From positions 1 to 8,127 of the forward strand of contig FR887790.1 in assembly GCA_000432735.1 (NCBI GenBank): a stretch of DNA of 8,127 nucleotides. Reading direction: 5' to 3'. The translations under genes and the position numbers were made by a program. A model generated the notes under the pieces. It saw nothing but the letters and a program-made list of their open reading frames with translations. It ran no database searches and was not told where the DNA came from. The stretch is from Bacteroides sp. CAG:443 (GTDB lineage Bacteria > Bacteroidota > Bacteroidia > Bacteroidales > Bacteroidaceae). Position 1 is the stretch's first letter, and the number at the start of each line of letters is the position of its first letter. Shown piece after piece: positions 1 to 5,701 of the stretch.

Positions 1-51
1 CCCGCCATTGACGTGAATTTTGTCAATGACGGACAACTTGCTATTTTTTGA
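1..51 (+). CDS. C-terminal tail of an upstream gene (partial, 5' end outside the window)
   Basis: Reading from base 1, the first frame stays open for 16 codons and encodes PAIDVNFVNDGQLAIF, then stops at TGA 49-51. The other two forward frames hit stops within the first 15 bases. The composition, with alternating hydrophobic and polar residues as in a closing beta-strand, is compatible with the end of a secreted carbohydrate-active enzyme or binding protein. The piece is too short to assign a family. It is followed by about 100 AT-rich bases before the GH31 start, so the upstream gene could belong to the same operon. The call rests only on an open frame and position, so it could also be chance in non-coding DNA. 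Confidence 0.4.
   Translation, partial: PAIDVNFVNDGQLAIF
2..32. repeat. Inverted repeat / stem-loop at the end of the upstream reading frame
   Basis: CCG-C-CATTGAC at 2-12 pairs with GTCAATG-A-CGG at 22-32. This gives 10 pairs with one C/A mismatch around a 9-base loop. A T-run (44-49) lies 11 bases after the stem, which is too far for a classical intrinsic terminator. It also sits inside the probable coding tail of the upstream gene. It may be an RNA 3'-end structure, an operator-like dyad, or a coincidence of coding sequence. Confidence 0.35.
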
Positions 52-151
52 TTTTATTTCGAACTCACGTTACTTATGTCTTTGGCCTTAAAAGATACGC
101 ATACATCATGGAATATGTGTAGAATAGATAAGTTAATATTAGATATATACT

Positions 152-2306
152 ATGAAAGTTATTTTATTGGAAGTTTTATTATTGGTAGTCATTTGTTCTT
201 CTACTTATGGAGTAGAAAAAAATGTGGAAACATATCAAGAGGAAATAGCTCCGGGAGTTATCAAATTGACTAAAGGTAAAGTCGATACTTATACCCCTTA
301 TGCTGTTTTGGGTGGAAAGCCGGCTTCTGAGGCTATGCTCCAATTACCAGAAGGGAAACTTCCTTTTAGTTTGGATGATATTGGTTTAAAGGTTTGCGAT
401 CGGGGATGTGTGGTAGAGGTTCCTTTGGATGAAGATGAGCAACTGTATGGATTTGGATTGCAATATGGAACATTTGGTCAACGTGGCTTGCGTAAGCGTC
501 CCCATTGTAAATGATAATCCTTTAAATGATTTAGGGTATACTCATGCACCTCAAACATTTTATGTTTCTACTAAAGGATATGGTATTTTAGTTAATACAG
601 CGCGCTATACAACTTTTTTATGTGGATCAAATCAAAAGATTAGGCAAAATGCACGTTCCACAGAGGGGAATAAAAATAAAATAGCTCTTAAAACAGAGGA
701 ACTTTATGAAAACCGTAGCAGCGGGAATAAGGTCTTTATAGATATTCCCGGAGCAAAAGGAATTGAGGTTTTTGTTATTACAGGACCTACTCTGAAAGAT
801 GTTGTAAAACGTTATAACTTATTGTCGGGAGGAGGGTGTTTGCCACCTATGTGGGGATTAGGTTTTAAGTATCGTGTAAAAGGAGATGCTGTGCGGGATA
901 GTGTAATGCGTTTTGCACGTTATTTTCGAGAGGCAAAGATTCCTTGCGACGTTTTGGGGCTGGAACCAGGATGGCAAACTGCAACGTATTCTTGTTCTTA
1001 CTTATGGAATGAAGAACGTTTTCCCAAACATAAAGTGATGCTGGATGAATTAAACAGATTAGGATATAAAGTTAATCTTTGGGAGCATGCCTATATACAT
1101 CCAACTTCACCTATTCGAGAGGCTATGACGCCATATGCTGGAGATTTCCTAGTATGGAACGGTCTGGTTCCTGATTTCTTATTGCCTGAGGCACGTAAAA
1201 TATTTTCCGATTATCATCGTATGTTGATAAAGGAAGGCATTTCAGGTTTCAAGTTAGATGAATGCGATAATTCGAATATAGCATATGGTTCGGCAACATG
1301 GGGTTTCCCCGATATGAGTCGTTTTCCTTCGGGAGTAGATGGAGAACAGATGCATCAACTGTTTGGTTCACTTTATGTCAACACTATAGATAGTATTTAT
1401 AGAGGGATGAATCAACGTGCTTATCTCGATTATCGTTCTTCTGGAATGTTTATGTCATCCTACAGTGCCGTACTTTATAGTGATACTTATAACCATAAAG
1501 ATTATATCCAAGCTATTTGTAATTCAGCTTTCGGTGGCCTGCTCTGGTGTCCTGAAGTTCGTGAAGCTTATTCAGACAGAGATTTTTTTCATCGTCTTCA
1601 GACAGTGATTCTTTCACCGCAGGCTATGGTTAATGCATGGTATTTACAGTATGTTCCGTGGATGCAGTTCGATCGTGCTAAGAATGATTGAGGAGAGTTT
1701 CTTCCAGAAGCTGAACAATATGAGAGCTATACACGAACATTGATAAATTTACGTATGCAGCTCATTCCCTACCTTTATAGTGCCTTTTATAAATATAACA
1801 AAGAAGGAATTCCGCCTTTCCGGCCGCTACTTATGGATTATCCAAATGACATACGTTTGCGTGATATATCTGATCAATATTTGATTGGTGATGGATTAAT
1901 GGCCGCCCCCTTATATGAAAATACCAATTCAAGAAAAGTGTATTTTCCGGAAGGCACTTGGTATAATTTCAATACAAATGAAAAATACGAGGGAAACAGA
2001 GAATATGAAATTACAACAAATTTTGATCAGCTTCCACTCTTTGTACGCGAGGGTACTTTATTGCCTTTGGCTGATCCTGTGCCTTATATTACTAAAGAAA
2101 CAGTATTTAAGTTGCATTGCAAAGTTTATGGAGTATCTGAGGTGTCATGTATTTTATTGGAAGATGATGGGGTCTCTTATGATTTTGAAAGAGGATTGTT
2201 TAATTTAGTTACTCTAAAGGCTGCCAATAATAAAGTAAATTTGACTCGAACTAAAGGATGTAAACTAAAGCGTTATGAAATCAGTGATTATGAATTTATA
2301 GAATGA
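152..2306 (+). pseudogene. GH31 family alpha-glycosidase, inactivated by a frameshift and a premature stop
   Basis: The conceptual repaired protein is 717 residues, about full length for this Bacteroidota GH31 group. GH31 enzymes are retaining alpha-glycosidases (alpha-glucosidase, alpha-xylosidase, alpha-galactosidase and others); substrate cannot be read here. Residues 1-20 form a hydrophobic export signal (LLEVLLLVVIC core; the Cys could be a poor lipobox). An N-terminal beta-sandwich follows (LYGFGLQYGTF about residue 100). The (beta/alpha)8 barrel has LGLEPGWQ, then GFKLDECD with candidate nucleophile Asp369 (codon 1257-1259), then YSDTYNHKDY with candidate acid/base Asp444 (1482-1484). 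C-terminal beta-sandwiches end at FIE. Two lesions break it. An extra C in CCCC 500-503 sends frame 2 to TGA at 512-514. TGA at 1689-1691 interrupts the downstream frame at conceptual codon 513. Removing one C restores KRPIVNDNP, and the frame after the TGA (GEFLPEAEQY) continues the fold. As written, the main product is only 120 residues. Three in-frame stops (TGA TAA TGA) close the gene. Confidence 0.88.
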
Positions 2307-2393
2307 TAATGATCTGGATAATATGTGTGGCTCTATAAATATACAGAGAAGGAATTTCTGTTGTTACATTTCTTGTTGATTTAAATTTTATAG

Positions 2394-2840
2394 GTGTTCA
2401 TATGGGTAGATACTGGTTTTTGTAGCTACGATCAGGCAAATCCAATTGTGAGAAATACTCGTACAGGGCAGGTTGTAGACGAAAATACAATTTTCTTTTA
2501 TGCAGGTGCCATGGAAGAAGATTTGATAAATCGTGAAGATTATAAGGTAAATTTCTATTTTAACCCTGAGACCAAAATGGTTGAATTGTCTTCTGAAAAT
2601 GAAAATTTAAAATTGGAACAATTGAAGAAGGAGCAGGCTGCATATACTGTTGCAGAAATTATGGATGAAGAACTTCCTTATTTGAAGCATCGTTATGTAA
2701 TTTTTAATATTGAGTATACGTTTGTTGATTATACCTCCGTTAAAGGAATAGAAATTCCATATCACGTGAAAGGAACGATGACGCTTGAGCGTAAGATTAA
2801 TACTCAAATTCCAGACGAAGACCAAGCTATTGAATGGTAA
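2394..2840 (+). pseudogene. 5'-truncated fragment of a PUL-type surface lipoprotein (C-terminal domain only)
   Basis: The frame opens at GTG 2394, directly after an in-frame TAG (2391-2393), and encodes 148 residues ending in NTQIPDEDQAIEW. There is no signal peptide, lipobox or ATG. The sequence looks like the middle of a beta-rich domain (NPIVRNTRTGQVVDENTIFF, then HRYVIFNIEYTFVDYTSVKG, then GTMTLERKINT). This pattern resembles the C-terminal domain of Bacteroides outer-surface lipoproteins that carry DUF1735 at the N-terminus and sit beside SusC/SusD genes. DUF4973 or DUF4361 are my candidate names, from memory only. Such proteins are usually over 300 residues, so the export signal and N-terminal domain appear lost. 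Its position straight after the broken GH31 gene suggests both are relics of one degraded locus. It could instead be a short expressed cytoplasmic protein from GTG, which I consider unlikely. Confidence 0.6.
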
Positions 2841-2872
2841 GATCTTCATAACCATCGTATCACTATATTCTT

Positions 2873-2938
2873 AATAGCGGATTTAATTGTTTTGAACTGC
2901 AAATGTTGTTTTTTGAACAATTATTTCCGCTGTTTTTT
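2873..2938 (+). terminator. Intrinsic terminator after the lipoprotein fragment
   Basis: AGCGGA (2876-2881) pairs with TCCGCT (2926-2931). TAATTGTT (2884-2891) pairs with AACAATTA (2916-2923). A 2x2 T/T internal loop separates the two helices, and the terminal loop is 24 bases. The sequence then runs G-TTTTTT (2932-2938). A GC-bearing stem followed at once by six T is the standard rho-independent layout. It lies 32 bases past the TAA at 2838-2840 and separates the decayed genes from the next transcription unit. Confidence 0.7.
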
Positions 2939-2950
2939 GTTCTTGCAGCA

Positions 2951-2958
2951 TATTTTTG
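2951..2958 (+). promoter_or_regulatory. Candidate Bacteroidota -7 promoter element (TATTTTTG)
   Basis: TATTTTTG matches the Bacteroides -7 consensus TAnnTTTG exactly. It lies after the terminator at 2873-2938 and 111 bases before the ATG at 3070, which would leave an untranslated leader of roughly 100 bases. No TTTG -33 element sits at the usual 19-21 base distance; the nearest (2936-2939) is only 11 bases upstream and belongs to the terminator T-run. The region is T-rich, so a chance match is possible. Confidence 0.35.
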
Positions 2959-3069
2959 CATCGTAGGGTTGAAAGATTCATGAATATGACATTGACTTCT
3001 TTAAGAATCCTACCAACGTTTTTCTGACTAATTATTACTTAAAATTTAATACCAAAAGAAGTGAAAACA

Positions 3070-5574
3070 ATGAAAAAACTGACAGCTACGACTTTGTTTG
3101 CTATGGGGATGTTTGCACAGCTTCAGGCAACAGATTTATTTACACCTGTACAAAAGACCGATTTACGGCTCCCTTCTGTACCTTTAATAACTTCCGATCC
3201 TTATTTGTCTATTTGGTCACCATATGATAAATTGAATGAAGGAACAACCAGACATTGGACCGACGATGAGAAGTCGCTGATTGGGGCGGTACGTGTAGAT
3301 GGAAAAATATACCGCTTCATGGGAAAACAGGCACTCGAGTCATTGCTGCCTATGGCAGGTAGTGAAGACTGGGAAGGCGATTATACCTTTGAAGCACCGC
3401 AAGGCGATTGGACTTCGTTGAATTATAACGTGAGTGGCTGGAAGAAAGGAAAAGGAGCTTTCGGTACCAGCGATATGCCTGTGGTACGGACTCAGTGGAA
3501 TACAAAGGATATCTGGGTGCGTCGCGAGTTTAATTTAGATGATGTTCCGGCAGATGCTCCTGTCTACCTGAAATACTCGCACGATGATGTCTTCGAGTTG
3601 TACCTGAATGGTGAAAAGCTGGTGGCTACGGATTATGTCTGGAAGAATAATGTTCTGGTGGAGCTGTCGGATAAGGTACGTGCCAAAATGCAGAAGGGAA
3701 AGAACGTGATAGCGGCTCATTGCCACAATACAACCGGTGGGGCGTATGTCGATTTCGGATTGTATACATCGAATAAAAAAACTGCCGGATTCGAGAATGC
3801 TGCTGTTCAGAAGTCGGTAGATGTACTGCCTACACAGACTTATTATACATTTACTTGCGGACCGGTGGAACTGGATGTCGTATTCACCGCTCCGATGTTG
3901 ATTGATGATCTCGATTTGATTTCTACTCCGATCAATTATGTTTCTTATCAGGCTACGTCTACCGATAAGAAGAATCACGATGTACAGGTTTATATCGAAA
4001 CAACTCCGCAGCTGGCTATCAATGAAATGACCCAGCCTACCAAAGCGGAGATGATTAAAAAGAATGGCATCAGTTATGTGAAGGCAGGCAGCATTGACCA
4101 GCCGATAACAGCCCGTAAGGGGGATTTGATTTGCATCGACTGGGGATATGCTTATTTGGCTGGTAATAATGGGGCCAATACGTCTGTCAGTCTGGGCGAT
4201 TATACCGATATGAAGGCTGTCTTTGCCGACAAGGGTGAACTGTTGCCTGGCCAAAGTGAAATTGTTACACGTGATGCCGACGATATGCCGGCCATGGCGT
4301 ATGCCGACGATTTGGGAAATGTCTCCTCTACAGGTAAGAGTGGCTTTATGATGATCGGATACGATGATGTCTATTCGGTGGAATATATGTACGAGCGTCG
4401 GATGGCCTATTGGAAGCATGATGGAAAGGTTTCTATTTATGATGCCTTCGAACGTGCCAAGCAGAATTATCAGCAGGTGATGGAACGCTGCCGTGACTTT
4501 GATGCCATGATTATGAAAGATGCCGAAAAGGCTGGCGGAAAGAAATATGCCGAGATTTGTGCGGCTTCTTATCGTCAGGTGATGGCTGCCCATAAGCTGT
4601 TTACCGATAAAGACGGAAATTTGCTGTTCTTTTCTAAAGAAAACAATAGCAATGGTTGTGTCAACACGGTCGATTTGACTTACCCTTCTGCGCCGTTGTT
4701 CCTTGTGTACAATCCGGACCTGCAAAAAGCGATGATGACCAGTATCTTTGAGTATAGTGCTACAGGCAGATGGAACAAGCCTTTCCCGGCTCACGATTTG
4801 GGTACTTATCCTATTGCCAACGGACAGGTTTACGGAGGTGACATGCCGATTGAAGAAGGCGGTAACATGGTTATTTTGGCTGCTGCTATTGCAAAGGTAG
4901 AAGGTAATGCCAACTATGCTAAGAAGTATTGGGATTTACTGACTATCTGGACTGATTACTTGGTGCAGTACGGTCAGGATCCGGAGAACCAGCTCTGTAC
5001 AGACGATTTTGCCGGCCATTGGGCACATAATGCCAATCTTTCTGTCAAGGCGATTATGGGAGTAGCCGGTTACAGTGAGATGGCTAAGATGCTGGGCTTG
5101 GATAGAGTGGCCGATGAGTATGCAGCAAAGGCTAAGAAGATGGCTCAGAAATGGATGGAAATGGCGGGAGAAAATGATCATTATCGTTTGGCATTCGACC
5201 GTGCAAATACGTGGAGCCAGAAATATAACATGGTCTGGGATAAGATGTGGGGATTGAATCTTTTCCCCGGTGTTATCGATAAGGAGATTAAGTATTACCT
5301 GACAAAGCAGAATGCGTTTGGCTTGCCTTTGGATTGCCGTAAGGAATATACGAAATCCGACTGGATTATGTGGACGGCTGCGATGGCTTCCGATATGGAA
5401 ACTTTCCAGCAGTTTGTCGATCCGCTGTATAAATACATCAATGAAACGGTATCGCGTGTACCTATCAGTGACTGGCATCATACCGACAGTGGAGAATGGG
5501 TAGGATTCCGTGCTCGCTCTGTAATCGGCGGATACTGGATGAAGGTACTGATGGATAAAATGTTGGTGAAATAA
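3070..5574 (+). CDS. Secreted glutaminase-A-like six-hairpin protein (DUF4964/DUF5127/DUF4965/DUF1793)
   Basis: The protein is 834 residues from ATG 3070; an in-frame GTG at 3061 would add three. I prefer ATG because it gives a clean MKKLT signal peptide with likely cleavage after LQA near residue 20, so the protein is exported, probably to the periplasm. Domain order: a DUF4964-like start (LPSVPLITSDPYLSIWSP, about 32-50), a jelly-roll-like segment (about 98-235, with DDVFELYLNG), a DUF5127-like beta region (about 250-480), then DUF4965 and DUF1793-like alpha-helical regions to the end. Conserved-looking motifs are HDLGTYP (575), MPIEEGGN (592), CTDDFAGHW (643) and SDWHHTDSGEW (800). The family is named after fungal glutaminase A, but the alpha/alpha six-hairpin fold is that of many glycosidases. 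In Bacteroidota it commonly lies in polysaccharide loci, so a glycosidase is a fair alternative to a glutaminase. The frame is intact. Terminators on both sides suggest a single-gene transcription unit. Confidence 0.85.
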   Translation: MKKLTATTLFAMGMFAQLQATDLFTPVQKTDLRLPSVPLITSDPYLSIWSPYDKLNEGTTRHWTDDEKSLIGAVRVDGKIYRFMGKQALESLLPMAGSEDWEGDYTFEAPQGDWTSLNYNVSGWKKGKGAFGTSDMPVVRTQWNTKDIWVRREFNLDDVPADAPVYLKYSHDDVFELYLNGEKLVATDYVWKNNVLVELSDKVRAKMQKGKNVIAAHCHNTTGGAYVDFGLYTSNKKTAGFENAAVQKSVDVLPTQTYYTFTCGPVELDVVFTAPMLIDDLDLISTPINYVSYQATSTDKKNHDVQVYIETTPQLAINEMTQPTKAEMIKKNGISYVKAGSIDQPITARKGDLICIDWGYAYLAGNNGANTSVSLGDYTDMKAVFADKGELLPGQSEIVTRDADDMPAMAYADDLGNVSSTGKSGFMMIGYDDVYSVEYMYERRMAYWKHDGKVSIYDAFERAKQNYQQVMERCRDFDAMIMKDAEKAGGKKYAEICAASYRQVMAAHKLFTDKDGNLLFFSKENNSNGCVNTVDLTYPSAPLFLVYNPDLQKAMMTSIFEYSATGRWNKPFPAHDLGTYPIANGQVYGGDMPIEEGGNMVILAAAIAKVEGNANYAKKYWDLLTIWTDYLVQYGQDPENQLCTDDFAGHWAHNANLSVKAIMGVAGYSEMAKMLGLDRVADEYAAKAKKMAQKWMEMAGENDHYRLAFDRANTWSQKYNMVWDKMWGLNLFPGVIDKEIKYYLTKQNAFGLPLDCRKEYTKSDWIMWTAAMASDMETFQQFVDPLYKYINETVSRVPISDWHHTDSGEWVGFRARSVIGGYWMKVLMDKMLVK

Positions 5575-5590
5575 CCGGCATGCTCAGTTG

Positions 5591-5645
5591 AGTCTGTATA
5601 AATTCTGTGGAGATGACCTCCGGAGAGTTTATACAGACTATTTTT
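5591..5645 (+). terminator. Strong intrinsic terminator between the six-hairpin protein gene and the GH78 gene
   Basis: AGTCTGTATAAA (5591-5602) and TTTATACAGACT (5628-5639) form a perfect 12-bp stem, followed by A and TTTTT (5641-5645). The 25-base loop holds a second small hairpin, GGAG (5609-5612) with CTCC (5618-5621). It starts 17 bases after the TAA at 5572-5574. No T-run flanks the other side on the reverse strand, so it should act forward only. It implies separate transcription of the GH78 gene, or reduced read-through into it. Confidence 0.82.
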
Positions 5646-5701
5646 ATATGGAGCGCATTTTTTGTTATCTTTATTACTCATCTTAAAATCTGGTAATGAC
5701 T

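Noticed and set aside
47..84. Promoter for the GH31 gene made of TTTG (47-50) and TGTCTTTG (77-84)
   Set aside because: The second element has TG instead of TA, and the gap of 26 bases is outside the usual 19-21.
76..273. A 65-codon + strand frame overlapping the GH31 start
   Set aside because: The GH31 frame from 152 has a good export signal and continues into the family fold; the overlapping frame has no such support.
500..511. Programmed ribosomal frameshift in the GH31 gene
   Set aside because: CCCC-ATTG is not a known slippery site, I see no clear stimulatory structure, and the second lesion downstream would still stop translation.
1689..1691. TGA as a recoded codon (selenocysteine or reassigned stop)
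   Set aside because: No family reason exists for a special residue there, TGA is used as a terminator at 49-51 and 2304-2306, and the same gene has a second, independent lesion.
2342..2425. A short frame (starting YREGISVVTFLVDLNFIG) crossing into the lipoprotein fragment in another phase, possibly its lost upstream part
   Set aside because: It is under 30 codons, has no clear similarity to the missing domain, and overlaps the start of the fragment by about 30 bases, so joining the two would be arbitrary.
3535..4794. A 419-codon open frame on the - strand
   Set aside because: It lies wholly within the well-supported 834-residue gene on the + strand, has no recognisable domain or start signals, and its composition looks like the complement of biased codons.
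5661..5673. Promoter for the GH78 gene at TATCTTTA (5666-5673)
   Set aside because: It differs from consensus at the last base and has no -33 element at the right distance, so it is too weak to list as a feature.
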